Counted from the stretch's first letter, positions 35,466 to 49,329 are shown. The stretch: 64,000 nucleotides of DNA from Trichoplax sp. H2 (GCA_003344405.1 NOWV01000028.1:553332-617331), one strand, 5' to 3'. Numbers and translations: made by a program. The notes: a model not told the origin generated them from the sequence alone.

Positions 35466-38417
35466 ATGTCTGACTATTCGGATTATGATGGCGAAGACGA
35501 TAATATAGATATCGACAATGATATTATTGAACAAGACGGGGAAGACAACTTAGAGGTCGGTAAATAATGTAGGAAAGTAGCCTTGAGACCACTTGAAGGT
35601 TATAAGCTGTCCATTTACAAATTGCGATAGACGTAGATAAAATGGAATCTGCAAATATATTCAATTTATGCTTTGAAACTGTCTTCATAGCGGCATGCAT
35701 ACCAGGCTCTAAATCAGAGTTTAGATCTCAGATAATTATTACTGAATATTGTAATTGAATAATCGTGGAATATAAATTGATAAAATGTAGCGCTGGCATA
35801 AGTGGTAGCAAAGTAAGTACCGTATATGATCATAATATATAAGTGAGAGAATATGTAATTTATGAAGTTTCTTAAAGATCATCTCATATTTGAATTTGTG
35901 GCAGCTAAAGCTTGAATAATTAGCCTGTTGTAATCACCTGATATAAATACTAATCATTTCACTTTTAGTATAATGTCACCAAAATGTACAATATTCAAAA
36001 ACGATATGACTGGTATAAGCGATTACTATGATTTCATGAGTAGCTATCAAAAAGATGCATAAACTCTAAACAGCATGGCAATATCAATAAGATCTTTATA
36101 ACGCTTTTTTAGTATGCAAGTAAATTGGACTATACAGGTTTCATTCTTTTAATAAACTGCTATATGATAAATCTCTATCGATGCGTCACAAATATTGGAT
36201 AAAATTATCGCAACGCTATCATGTAATGAATAGATTGCAACAGCTGTCTGGATTGCCATTGCTACCTAATTTTTTACTTGATATCTGTACAATATTCTTA
36301 AATTGCAGCTTTACGGCATAATATCAGTTATTATTGCTAAAATTTCGTCTACTACATTATCTTTCTGCTTTAGAATGTAACAGAAAACTCACTGAATGAT
36401 GAAAATATCCGCGAAGGATTGTCACTGTTATGCAAAACTGGCAATGGAATATCCCATGCATATGTTCGATTAGATGTGCATGACAAGTATGGATCTTATA
36501 TTACCAATACTCTATATAGCACACAATTACATCAATACATGCGTTTAAGTTAAACATCGTGCAATCTTATTTCCATAGAAATTTAACGGATATAAATAAA
36601 ATAAGCAACTTTATCCATCTACGCTACTTGGTAAGTGGTTTCATTTGATACGCAATACATACTAAAATCATCAGAAGATAGATCATTATAAAAATCTGAA
36701 ATATAATTCTGACTGAAATAGAATCATAATTAATACACAAATAAGTAAAAGTTTTTATCATATTCTAAAAGAATCCTAAGGAATTCGTTGCAGTAAACTG
36801 CTTGAATAGTACCGATAGTAATATCAAACTACTAGCTATTGCATATCAGGAAGTTCACTATCTGATCTTCTGCTGCTACTTAATATTTCTGTATTTATCA
36901 TTATTTTAGCCAAATTTAGTAAATAACCTAAGATTTTTGGCATAGCCAAGAGCAATTATTCTGACTGTATATCGAATGATAGTGCAAAAACAGTAAAGTT
37001 TTGTATTCACTAAATGTACACAATTATATATATTCATATATGGTAATGTAGTAACGTCTGTCATTAAACACACATGAGATAGCTCAACATATACATTTCG
37101 ATTACAAAGTTTATCGGGTTTATGAATATCCATTAAAGAAAAATTTTTAAATGGATTACTTCTATGACTATAGGATATTTCCGGAAATAACTTGAAGGAT
37201 ATTTCGCCACTAAATCATTTAACTCATCTGCTTACTTTGAAAGCAGATCGAAATCTACTAACATCTGCTCGTCTTGAAGAGGTTTATTTCATTGATTTGC
37301 TTTAATTCGTAACAACAGGTCCACCTTTTGATATATTTGAGGTTTGACATTTTAATTTTTTATGATAGCTCCCCTACTTACAAAGTGCGAGCTTTGCTCA
37401 TAATGCTATTACGTCGACAGAAGGAATTAGTCATCCGCTTCTAGAATCGCTAATCTTATCATGTATGTATGAAATAGCATAATTTTGAGCAAAACGTATT
37501 AGCTAAGATTTAAAGAAGTCTTGCATTAACAATTGTTGGCGTTTTCTTTCTCTAGTCAATAATATTGTAGATGTTCGTGGACTTGATCAGCAAAAACTAG
37601 CTAAACTTCAGACATTAGAATTAAGAGCCAATAAATTAACATCTGTAGAACATCTAACATTGCCAAAACTAAAGAATCTATATTTGGTAATTATGATTGC
37701 TTTAACAAGCACTAAATAGATCATATTCTCAAATCGTCAATAGCCTCGATTAATTTGAGTACTCGTGCATAATATCCTATTATTAGGCTGCCAATTTGAT
37801 TGATAACTTGAATGGAATCGATAAACTGGTACAATTACGAACTCTCCACATGCGCGATAATGCGATTAAATCTTTAGATGGATTTACGGATAACATGAAA
37901 CATTTGCAATATATTAATTTACGGTAGGTTATTTATACATAATTGAGTTTTTTAATATAGGTACAGTAGAAGTGATTTTAATATTATAACAGCTAAATTA
38001 TATTGTAAAATGTCTCATTTTAACTATATATTTCAGTGGAACCAATATAGACGATATTAAAGAAGTCTCCAAATTAAAATGTCTACCACTTTTACGTGCA
38101 GTTGTACTATCAGGTAACGTTCGGAAAATGTGGTACTTTTGAGAAATAGGGGCCAATTATCATGGTACTCAAGTAACTTATCTGATGTTTAATAACTAAA
38201 GATACTTTACTATAAATTTCTAGAAAGTCCTGTTGCAGATGAGAATGATTATCGTATCGAGATTTTAATTGCGCTACGACGCTTGGAAAGGCTGGATAAA
38301 GAAGAATATAACGAAGATGAAAGACAAGAAGCAGAGGAAATTAACGAACAACGACGTCAAGAAGAGCAATTGCAAAAAGGGGCTGAAGAAGTGATACAAT
38401 CAGATGAGGAATCTTAA
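35466..38417 (+). CDS. LRRC23: Leucine-rich repeat-containing protein 23 (radial-spoke protein)
   Basis: Nine exons: 35466-35555, 36374-36486, 36579-36630, 37174-37281, 37369-37462, 37556-37686, 37787-37923, 38037-38113 and 38224-38417. Phases fit and give 331 residues; the human protein is 343. It has an acidic N-terminus, then the family signature EGLSLLCKTGNGISHAYVRL. About seven leucine-rich repeats follow, with LNHLTHLLTLKADRN, LPYLQSASFAHNAIT, TLHMRDNAIKSL and INLRGTNIDDI. A Glu-rich tail follows (RQEAEEINEQRRQEEQ). Exon 1 uses the GTCGGT donor because the nearby GTAAAT would break the phase. LRRC23 is a component of the third radial spoke of motile cilia. Its presence implies motile cilia in this organism. 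Confidence 0.95.
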
Positions 38418-41400
38418 ATGACTGCTAAAAGTTTCAATTCCTGAATATTATACCAAAAATGTAATCGTTATTGCTGGTAATCCTGCTAGCACCTGAACCG
38501 CCTAACCTTAACTCAATTTTCTATAAATAATTGTAGACAATGTAATTAAAATAATTTAAGGATACTTTCTCCAATTCTAACGTTATTTCTAACAAAGATA
38601 TGGAAGATTGTAGGAGAAAAACACTACGGGACTTCATATCAGTTATACCATATATCTATGGAAAAGACAATGCATTAAATCACTCTAATTCAAGATTGCG
38701 TATTGTAATTTAGCTTCAATGTAATTTATGTGTAGTCGATGATGGTTATATTTTATTTTCCATTTGCAATCACTGTTTGAAAAAATTTCCATCGTTTGCT
38801 TGAGTGAATTGCCATCTATCGTTTTAAACAATACTTTAAAGTGTAATATATTGCCGTTCTTCTTCGTTTTAAGAATATTCATGAATTAGTATATTGGTTT
38901 ACTATCTTGGCTTATGATAGTCTATGCAATCAATAGACCAATCTTGTGTTACATATCAGAGCAAAAGCCAATTAAAATAGCCAATAAGTTGAATAAAATT
39001 ATGTTTCACCACTCATTCTTGACTAAGTGCTCTTCATTACTTCATAATTTTAACGTAGTCCTTTCTTTATCCTCATTTGTAGCTTAATATCTCAAATGAA
39101 TGCAGTTCCGTATTCATCCATACCCTCTCCACTATAGGATATGCATATTCTAATACAATCTTGAAGGAAATTTGTGATAATTAATTACTCTATACATTCA
39201 AAAATCAGATGATAAACTATCGGTGTGCACGTATAAAGTATACGCTATGTTAGCAAATTAACATATCAGAGCAGCTAATCAGTTTTTTAGTAATTGGATA
39301 ATTTACCTGGCGTCTGATGATTTATTAATATCCTATAATATATAATGGCTGATATTAATTTAAATTGCTACTTAGATTCATTGGTATGCATATGCTATAA
39401 AGAATTGAGCCAAATTTAACACGGCCGTATTAGTTCACTGATGATGGTAGAATAATCCTCCATTTATGATAACTTTCTTTACGATCATAACATTAAAGCA
39501 AAAGCTAAAAGCTTCATTATTTAAAATTATACTGCTAAGTAGATTAGTTATAGCAAAATATTTCCTTCTGCTAGTAATATAATGACTATATCTTACCGAA
39601 GAGCATTATGCTGATTTACAGCAATTATCGTTGCAGGAGATTAATATACTACGTATCACCAGATACATTTTTAGCTGTCTTAGTTAATCGTGATCATCCT
39701 ATATCATGGAGTATCTAGAAAGTAAAACAGAAATATGCATAGTTAGCAAACTTGTGCGCTTGCTCATATTAATGATTCTGAAAATATTGTGACTCATTTT
39801 TTATTTAAATACATCCGCAAGTTATAAATATTTCATCTTATATTTTTTTAGATGTTGTATGATAGAGTACCCGTACCAGTATCAAAATAAAACTTTATTT
39901 ATGGTATTTTTCAATGTAAATCGAAGATTTCATTTTGCGGTAGAGAATTATGCAAATCATTAAAGTTTTAAGATTTACTTATTTTGTATAATTAAACTGC
40001 ACGAAATCATACATAAACCATCAAAGTCTTTCAGCATTGCAGCATCTGAATCCAGTCAGCTTAGCTAGTGAAGGTACTCTTAGATCAATAGACACTTCAA
40101 ATTTAAATTATATTCATTATTTCTAAACATGAAAGTAGACAATTTTGAATCATCTGAACGACCAAGGTACTCTGATAAAAAAATTTAGATCAAATATCTG
40201 TGAAATTAAGAATGTAAAATTGAGCAGAATGCTAATATTATTATCATCCGTCATTTTTTCGAATAGAGAAGCATATGAAAACATTTTATCGATTACCAAT
40301 ACTGATTTGTTTATAATTTAAAGTACAACCAAGTCTGCTTCGATTATCTCGAGGATAGAAGCAGTTTATCAGCACTTCTCAATGGAACTTCCAGCAAGCG
40401 AAACTAGCTTATAATAAAATATGAATTCGAGTTTAAGATCTTATTTCCAGATTCTGGATCAAATTTTTGTTCTGCAATAGCGAATATAGTTAATTATACC
40501 GATTTTAAGATTATCAAGCTTGCTCAAAGTACATTTAAATTCGGTAGATAACGTAGCATTTAAATATCGTTTAAATTTTTTATCGAATGGACTGCAATCT
40601 TACCCTTTCTGAGTAAATTCATAGCAATTCCAATTTAAATTATCCATTACGTTAATGGTGTATCAGTACTCTTGCATTAAATTATTAACAAGATGATTGC
40701 CATTTCCTACTTCGAAATTCAGAGAAATTGTTAGTCTCTATTGAAAATGAAAGCAATATGCCTATGTAGAATTTATAAATCGTAAGGGATTTGCATGAAG
40801 ATATAGAAGTTTAAGAGATAACGTCAATATTTCCTAGGAATTGTGTAAATCAGAAGTAGTAATAGGTACCTAGTAGCAGTTATTCTATTTTTACGCGAGA
40901 AAATAATGCATAAGTAATGATATTTTAGATAAAAAACTAACAAGTATCTCTATTATTATATGATTATTTTAATTTTTGCTATGCTTATGACATAGATTTA
41001 ATCCTGTATGATCATTTCCAATTAAAAATTATTAAGGAGTCTGTCGAATATTACGTTGATAATATATATGACGTGGATTAAATTAATAAATTATTTATCC
41101 TTGCAAACAACTAGTTAATATATTACTTGTAAGATCAACAAGGTTTATAGGAATTCTACGTATTTAGAAACGACAAGAAAGCAATGGGTTTCGGTAGTCT
41201 TAATAGACTTCTTTATTTTAATAATGATCATGTTAATAATTATTGTATTAAATGTTAGATAAATCCAAGATGTTGCCAATAATACATACAATAACCCATC
41301 TATATCCTATTTAAAGGATATTTATAGTAAATTAATAATGAAATTCGGATATCGTTAATAGGCATTCCGTTTTATTAAAATCAGTTACATATATACTATA

Positions 41401-44400
41401 ATATAAGCCTAAGAAGTAGCTTTTCGCATACTTGTATAATACTACTACAGAAATATTTGCATCATAGCGATCACTATTATCGAAGTCATTTTATGTATTA
41501 AATTTATGCAACGATGGTCTATATAATTAATTGTGATAATAAACTGCCAATTTCGGTGGTAGCTTACAAATTTGGGCATAAATTTTGGTAATCATCTCTG
41601 TAAAGTCTTTACAGATCACACATCTTAAAATTTCTTTTGTCAAATATGATGTAAATAATATCTGTCGGATAATAGGCGTAATGAATTATTTCATAAAGAA
41701 AATGTAATATACAGTACAATGGTGCTAATGTCTTAATAGGCGTATTTTATATTGTAGCAGATCATTAAATTTAACTGATTATGGTTAGATAGTGCTTGTT
41801 ATTGATTAAACGACAGATAGACATGATTACATCCTGTGCTTATCTATAAACGATATGGAAAGATTTTACCTTCAACGGCTCTTAGTATCCTCTACTTTTC
41901 TAAAGAGCACTAAATATGATCTTGAGCTTAGTCAATATGCACAAAATCTAAATGATTTAATGATCATGATCCGATATTGATTACTAGAATGATTTATACT
42001 TAACTTTGTAAGATGCTACTTCTTGCATGCTCGTAATACTATTATTATACAAGCCTCAATAAATGGCGCTTTAGAAGTCTTTTCAATTTCTACCCGCAAT
42101 GAAATAATAGCTATAACGTCAAAATATATTAGTATTTCTACAATACTACAAAAAAATTGTTAAGGCTGCAATCAGTTTTGATAGTTAATTAAATCCTATA
42201 AAGAGCGATATTTTCTAGAATTTTTCCTTGATGATTTTTAAGTTGATCGATTAATTTATTCTCCATTTCTTCTACTTTCAGCATTAATTTTTTATTCTTC
42301 TTTGTATAATCGCGATCTTGCTAACTTATGAGAGGCAATAACAGTCATAATTGTATCTTAGGCAAGATCACAGCATAAGATTAGCAGTCAATACAGTGAA
42401 TTTTCCTAACACTTTGTGTGACTATAGCCATATAGAATGGCTATATCTATAACATCAATGTATAAGATCTTTGATCATTCATGCTGACACAATGTTATTT
42501 TCATTTATTGTATAACATACGATAAATTTATATGTAAGAAGAATCGAAGCGTGTACACTATATAATGATGGCTATTTGAAACATAAAAGAAAGACCTTTT
42601 ATTCCTTTTAGCTGTAATCTATTATTAAGATTAACAATGTACTTGTATTCTTAGTAGTTTTAAGTTAGTGAAGTATAGAACAATGTTTCAATTTATATTT
42701 ATAGCTATTGCTTTGATATGTAGATGGCGAATCTAATTTTAGGGGTAAGATATCGAGCTATACAAAAATTTGTGCCACTCTGGACGATTATTATTAAGGT
42801 TAATGGCATGGTCAGTTAAATTATCGCTAATTTCTAAATGTGATTGTAACTGTTTCTATATATATTATTTCTTAATGTTATTCAATTGGACAAAGTGATT
42901 CCAGAAATAAATAAATATAGTACTTGCGAACTAATTGCCTGAATATTGCATAAATCATCAAAGTATCAAACAAACCAGCGGTTGTTATGAAAGAGGCATT
43001 ATTCATTGCAAGGAAGAAATTGAAAATGCTTGAAGCATATCATGTTAAAATCTTAACTGAAAAATAATCAATAAATCAAGCGTAGTGAAAGCATTGTTAT
43101 TGTGTCACTATGGTATCTACGACGTTTCAGAAATCTCCATCGGTTATGAATAATTTGTAAATCTCTTTAATTGAATATCGTTAATATTAATTTCATAGTT
43201 AAACGCGATTAATAAGTCTACCATATCCACCGTAAATAAATTCACCATGATTAATGTAGTTTTTCAGCAAATAAACAATTGATAATATCTTTTCGATCAA
43301 GTTAAAATTGTATGCAAATTATTTAAAAGTTTTCTGTTGCTGGAATTTTATTTGGATCGTTAACATATAGATTATCTCTGTTAATAATAATTAGTATCAT
43401 ATGTTATATTTTCCACTACGATAATAATAATAATCTGCTTTATCGTAGTCTATATACATGCTAAGATGCTTTTCAATCTTATAAGATTGTTACGAATGAA
43501 ACTATGTTCTATATTGATATAGGTTAGCTTACGTCAGAATGATGTAAATATTATTTCATACGTAACAGAAAAGGGGTTAGTTTATGCTAACGCTAAGCTA
43601 AAAATAATACCCTATTGTACTCTATTGACCATTTATACATAGACAGCAGTTACAGACTGCTAAAAGGAGGATTCGTCTACGTTCATTAATGACTCTATTT
43701 CGTATATTTTATTTAAAAATCACCGTTTTTGATTGATTATTTATGAATAAATGATTAGCAGATGTAATTATTCTTAGTAAAAGGTTATTAATCCACGATG
43801 GACTGTAAAGATAATGAGATGATGTAAAAATTTAATGTAGATAACTTAATACTTGTAATACTATCAATTTTAGCTTCAACTATTATGGGGTATTTCTTCA
43901 AGATAATTATTTTATTGACGTATTTATAGTTATAGGTTATTGGATGACTACTAGCAATAGGTGAAAGAACCTGATGTAAGTTGTACGCGTTAATATGATC
44001 AATGGTGGAGATTTCTACCTTATACACGAAGTTAACTAAGGAATAATATGTGGTCACCTTTTTCCTTCATATTACAGTAATATTAGCCAACAATGAAAAT
44101 TTGAATAGTCTATATTATAGATGCCTAAGATATCGATTTCCTGTATCTTAGATCTATCATTATAAATCTGTTGAAATGATCCATTGTTGAATATCATTAT
44201 TGTAACTACAGTACTTCCACGTCTTATTTATTCTATAATGTTATTCAACGTAGTGATGTTATTCTAGATGAATGTGGTCAAATTACTTTTGTGTACGTTG
44301 TTATCTTGTACTGTATATACAGTGCATTAACAAATAATTAGTTCAAATGAAAAATAACCTTTACTAAATCTAAGATGATCATTAACGCGTGGTAGAAAAG

Positions 44401-44910
44401 AAATTTGAATCATAAATAAAAAAATTTCAATTTTACGGTTTTTACAAATTTATTGCAAGAATAGATTTATGTAATGCTATCATGGTTAAATGGTTATTCG
44501 GTGCTAAAAAAATCGACTCAAACTGAACATCTGTGTCAATATATTCAACGTTAACAATATTTGAACAATTTTGATTTATAGTACTCAACTTTATACAGTT
44601 CAAATAATAACTATTGATAGTATATAAATTTTTCAAAATAGTTATGTAAATAGATAAGGAATACGGGAATGAATCAAGATATATTATGACTAAAAATGAT
44701 GACGATATAGGAAGTTACTAATTTCAATGATAGCAGGTGCGTCGTAAATTGATCATTTATTTACACTAGAGTATTTAAAGAATGGAATCCAATCAACATT
44801 TATTCAAGCCCAACAGCAATTAATTAATAATTAAAAAGTTGGAAAAGGTTTATTAACTCCTGCAACCGCGTCCATCTAGTAGTTAGTTGTTCCCATCAGT
44901 AGAAATCAAG
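38418..44910. other. 6.5-kb region with no recognisable gene
   Basis: Very AT-rich on both strands. All open frames are short, begin with weak starts or have low-complexity composition, and none has splice-consistent neighbours. No tandem arrays or transposon ends are seen. It could hold a long 5' or 3' UTR, a non-coding RNA or decayed sequence. Confidence 0.45.
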
Positions 44911-45777
44911 ATGAGACTAAGGGCAATAACTCTAACATTTTGCCTGGTAATTTGTACCATATCGGCTGTTAAAGCTAACGGTAATAATAGCTCTTAAACA
45001 TAGAAATTATGTAATTTAAATTTTATTTAGACTCAAAATTTTGAATCTTGTCAATTGCTGTTCGAACTAGCTAGCCTAATATTTGCCCTGTCCTAGGATT
45101 TATCAATTTTTATAGCAATTTTTCTATCTGTTGATAGATCTTGAAGATCGTCATGCCCATTCAACTCCAGCCTCTGGATTTAAAAAGTTGAAAAATTTGA
45201 AGTATTTAGTAAAATGGGCTCCAGTGAGTAGAATATCCAATTAAACGTGTGGTCATCCAATATCAATGTTGTTGGCAACTAGATGTTCTCGATGTCTTAT
45301 ACTAATTTTATCGTTTTATTCTTTTCCTTTGCATTTTAGCCAACATGTAATGCCAATAAAGCTTGCCCAACTGGTCAATGTTGTTCCGTCTATCAACCTA
45401 CTTTACATACACCTAGAAGAAGATATTGTAGGCCTAATCCATACCTTGGTAGCACTTGCCGCCTTGGCACCGGTCGCCGCTCTCTCTGCAGATGCGGCAC
45501 TGGTCTACAGTGTGTACCAGCTTATAGACATTTGACTATTTCTGGCCGAAGCGTCTACCGAAGTGTCCGCGGTGCTTATGATGACTTAGATGAAGAAATT
45601 GATATGGTACGTGAAACCTCTTCTTTTGCCGATGATGACTACGAAGCCATTACATGGAATGATGTTGCAGAATTGCGTAGAGAAGCTGAGATGAGTACTG
45701 GTTCCACACGTAAGCGAGCCGCTAGTCGATTAGCCAATGTCGGTATTTGTGTCCGTGACAGTAATTACACTCCATAA
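44911..45777 (+). CDS. Secreted cysteine-rich protein with prokineticin-like domain
   Basis: Three exons with matching phases: 44911-44980, 45138-45223 and 45340-45777, giving 197 residues. A signal peptide at residues 1-22 (ITLTFCLVICTISAVKA) is followed by a basic linker. A cysteine module comes next with spacing C-x5-C-x4-CC-x14-C-x9-C-x9-C-x-C-x5-C. Its core text CRPNPYLGSTC and CRCGTGLQC mirrors C-T-P-x-G-x-x-G-x-x-C and C-P-C-x-x-x-L-x-C of prokineticins and astakines. The tenth cysteine sits far downstream (VGICVRD), after an acidic region and the dibasic site TRKRAASR. Family members are small disulfide-knit ligands with a colipase/Dickkopf-type fold, acting on GPCRs in vertebrates. 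The receptor here is unknown. The long C-terminal extension is unusual. Dickkopf Cys-2 or colipase-type relatives are alternatives. Confidence 0.8.
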
Positions 45778-47599
45778 GACATTTCAGCCTTATTGAGCCG
45801 TTCAATTTGTCATTCTATATTAGAATGATGATGAAAAACGAATCTGTATAACTAATACCGTACATAATTGAGAAGTTGATATTCCAACTATTGCTTCCTT
45901 GGACTATACTAGTACCATATCAATTACTGACAGGAATATGTACTTAAACTACTTAGTTGTAATGAATAAGATGTATTTCAATAATTAATTAATTAAATCT
46001 AAACAACCATTGTGGATAGTACTGCTCTGCTTTTAATATCAAATGTTGCCACCATAACTGTAATACATGACATTCAATGTAATCATCACCCTTCACATCT
46101 TATCTTAATCATTAATCTGCTTATTAAAACACGTGAAATAATGCAATAAAAGTAATATCGAACGAACTTATAAGTGTCATTTTAATGCAAATTCGTACCT
46201 ATCGTAGTGTTTGTTATTCAGTATTTTAAAATTAAAAAAACAAAATCTTCAAAATTATACAAGTGAATACGAAGTTAATTCAACTAGCTATTCTATGGAC
46301 TATTACCGTAGTAGCCCATGGTTGCTCATATATTAGACTCATTACGGCAGTTCTAAAGGATACAAATCTAGTCTTACGATATGCTTCTATTCCTCGTACT
46401 ATAATAACTCTATCACAACTGGTACAAACAGATTTATTCAGTACTTCAAGGCGAAGTTTGATAGACAACGTAATCTCAGAACGATTTACTGTATTACATC
46501 ATATAAAATACTTAAAATCGCATTTTCTGTTTTTGTCAAATGAGACAGTCTCGCATAATTGCTTGAAGGAATTTTCTACCGTATGCTTGTACTATATAAT
46601 CTCCAAGAAAAGGTTGGGAAAAATGAAAACGATTTCATTCTCTACGTCTTAGAGCTAGAAACTATCGCAATTACTGCAAACTTGGACACTGTAGATTATG
46701 CTTCAGAATTCGTAGCTATGAAATCTTTTGACATTATTTACACTAATCTGAAATTGTATTTGTTTAAAGTATGTACAGGGCTACTATTTTACGCCATTAT
46801 TACAGGCAGTAAGCTCGACGTCAGCAGATACAGTCTCTCAGCTATTGCAGTTAAGCTAATTTGAGAGTTCTTCATTTTCTGTATTTGACTACTTCTATTG
46901 AGTTTGTTATTTTGTGTCATCATATTTAATCTTATGTAGCGATTATACTTGTAAATATAACGAAAAACAATCCTGCTAGTATGTTTATCAACTCAAAACG
47001 TGCATGAGTATTCCTAGCATTAATTTTTTACAGTAATATTCAATACTTTTGAACACGACTTGATATTTCTCATCGTTAAACTAGTTCAGCTATTGCATTG
47101 CAACTATAACTTACTAGCCAGTTTTTTCATCGTTCTAATATGGTGATATTTACATTTATTTACTGTTTATGTTCACGACACAACAATATGCAAAATTTTC
47201 ATGGGCCATCCATGCTTAAATTTCGTATATGCAGTAACATATCAGTTCAGAAATCAGCTATTGTGAAAATAATAATTTATATATAGAACTGGTAGATAAG
47301 CAAAAGATCGAAAAGCCGTTAGGCCACATCGATAATGATATCTAAGAATACGTTCTATTCATGAGTATATTTGGCTACTCAAATGTAAATAATGAGAATA
47401 TAAATCCAGATTTCGTACAGTTCTTAGGCGAATCGAAGGACAGTTCTAAAGCAAAGCACAGAAGTAGTCCTCTTATATGCAGTATCTAGCTGATAAGATT
47501 TTCAAAGCGATGTCTATTAAAAATTTGATATGAAATGGTGGAATCCCAATTGCGTCAAGCCTGAGCTGCTGTCTTTAACTGTACAAACAATCTCAGGAA
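45778..47599. other. Intergenic, no gene supported
   Basis: Overlapping plus-strand frames at 46263-46864 were read; the first has no ATG and the frames shift without splice signals. A Cys-rich snippet near 46665-46710 (RNYCKLGHCRLCFR) is the only suggestive piece. Otherwise AT-rich sequence. Confidence 0.35.
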
Positions 47600-47970
47600 T
47601 CACGTTCGCTTAACTTTAAATCTATCTCGTCTTCGCTTTTTCTTTAGCTTATGTAATTTAATTTTCTTTCTTCTTTTTTTCATAACGCTGCCACATTCTA
47701 ATTGTTCATTCGATTCTTCTGTAGTGGCTTGATCACATGATATAATATTTTCCTGATTGAAGTACAGCCAAGATAGTGAATTAGTGTATCTAGTAAAGAC
47801 TTGGCTTAGCATAGTATGACTTGTAATTGATTCCTTTCGTTCTTGTTTGCCAGATTGACTTTTGACATTTTTGTATGACGTTAAGAATGCAGTTGGTAAT
47901 TTGATATCTCGCAATTGAGGATCAGTGGCCGCTAGAGGTTTTTGTTGGAGATTTAGCAAAGCCAAGTTAT
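47600..47970 (-). CDS. Mitoribosomal protein mS38 / AURKAIP1-like exon
   Basis: A minus-strand exon from an AG acceptor at 47971-47972 to a TGA at 47602..47600, open for 123 codons. The N-terminal part is unremarkable and includes KPLAATDPQLRDIKLP. The C-terminus is extremely basic: SVMKKRRKKIKLHKLKKK followed by RRRDRFKVKR. This resembles the conserved DUF1713/COX24 C-terminus of mS38 (AURKAIP1), which carries K-M-x-x-H-K-x-x-K-x-x-K-x-x-R and binds decoding-site rRNA of the mitochondrial small subunit. The longer vertebrate tail is absent unless a GTTAAG donor just before the stop is used. The first exon, with the ATG and targeting peptide, was not found; sequence near 48100-48150 is a possible place. 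Confidence 0.5.
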
Positions 47971-49016
47971 CTAGATAATGATAGATAAAGATTACTTGTA
48001 AGAGTGCTTCTAATATCTTCTTACTCAGAATATCGTCAGGTTATTCGTCGAGATGCGATTTTTTTATGATTTAACATCAACAACAGCACAAAATGATGGC
48101 CTACGATGCGCATACTGCTTGATGCTGCAATTAATAGACATGGCTACATGATGTGTATTAATATACCGGTCTACAGATCCCTATATAACAATATAGCGAG
48201 TACTAAGTGCCTTATTTCCGTTTAGGCAATAACAAGCTTACCTACCGTACATTGTATAATAGTCTACATATGCGTATGAGGGAAAAATTAACACTTTCAA
48301 TGAAATTATTCACAAGTATATTCTCTATGGCGTTAGAAGTACTCTGAGTGTGTTTACGGATAGTGTATACTCGTACATCTAATGTACAGTATACGTCAGT
48401 TATCATAGTAAATTTTAACTCTCTACAGCTACACCTATCGAGGTTCCAGTTTTAGCTTGAACCTGTTCATGTACGTACTATGAAAACTATACTGCCTGAA
48501 TCCTGTACGAGTAATATCTGGCCCCAACATGCTTTTGCATCACTACTTGTCTGGAAAGTAGTAATAAGCATACTAACATTCAGCAGCTGTAAACTTCGAG
48601 CAATACGCTTTAATTGATAAGTTTATAAAGTGGAGTATTCTAATATTATGTACAAAAGGTCGAATTCAGCTTCTACTTCATAATACCGACTACTCCTCTA
48701 CGAATAATGAGGCATTATCATGTTATGGTGCAGACGGTTGGATTTAGCTTATTCTTGGTGCTACTGACCACCTCACTACGAATAACGAAGAGTGAATTTA
48801 TCTAACCACTCATTACATCATGATACCTGAGGCCTTCTTGATGCGTGTATATTGACCACATGATAAATTATTGGATTTTGTAGCTGCAAACGGCCAGGTC
48901 ATTTTCCAGGCCGAGCGAAATAAGGTTACAGTTTGCTTTAGGGCCATCTCTCGCTAAATGAATTCAATTTCAAGAACTAAATCGTCGTTCTTCTACGCGT
49001 CGACGAGCTGTAAAGT
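47971..49016. other. Intergenic; may hold the 5' exon of the mS38-like gene
   Basis: A minus-strand ATG near 48142 opens a short frame (MSINCSIKQYAHRRP) that would suit a mitochondrial presequence, but the splice to the next exon does not resolve. Nothing else is recognised. Confidence 0.25.
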
Positions 49017-49184
49017 CTAGTCTACAATATCTTGCTCTATGAAAATCTTATCCAATAAAATTTCATCTCTAGTCTCTCTTAAGCAGCTTCCATCTTCCCG
49101 AGATTGGATCTCGTCCAACACGAGTTGCGAATCGATGTCCAACTGTCCAGCCTCTGTAGTCTGTACCTTGCTTGCGCCAGACAT
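49017..49184 (-). CDS. Possible 55-residue acidic microprotein
   Basis: An ATG at 49184 opens 55 codons to a TAG at 49019..49017. The peptide is acidic and helical in character (QLDIDSQLVLDEIQSR, then ETRDEILLDKIFIEQDIVD), with a composition unlike random translation of AT-rich DNA. An overlapping frame starting 12 bases upstream is also open (MRRRYVWRK), because this patch has higher GC, so coding is not proven. No family is recognised. It sits between the mS38-like exon and the palindrome cluster. Confidence 0.35.
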   Translation of the reverse strand: MSGASKVQTTEAGQLDIDSQLVLDEIQSREDGSCLRETRDEILLDKIFIEQDIVD

Positions 49185-49329
49185 ACCTTCTACGCATGAC
49201 CAGTACTGTACGACGTGCAGTGGAAACTCATTTTGTTTAAAAATACTACTGTAGTAACTGTACTGTGTACTGACGGACAGACATTTCCGGTTTTATTCTC
49301 ATTAAACTATTGTGAGGACCACTTCATTA

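Noticed and set aside
46263-46864. Apparent signal-peptide ORF and an overlapping second frame
   Set aside because: The first frame begins with GTG, not ATG. The two frames overlap without splice sites and the proteins have no recognisable domain.
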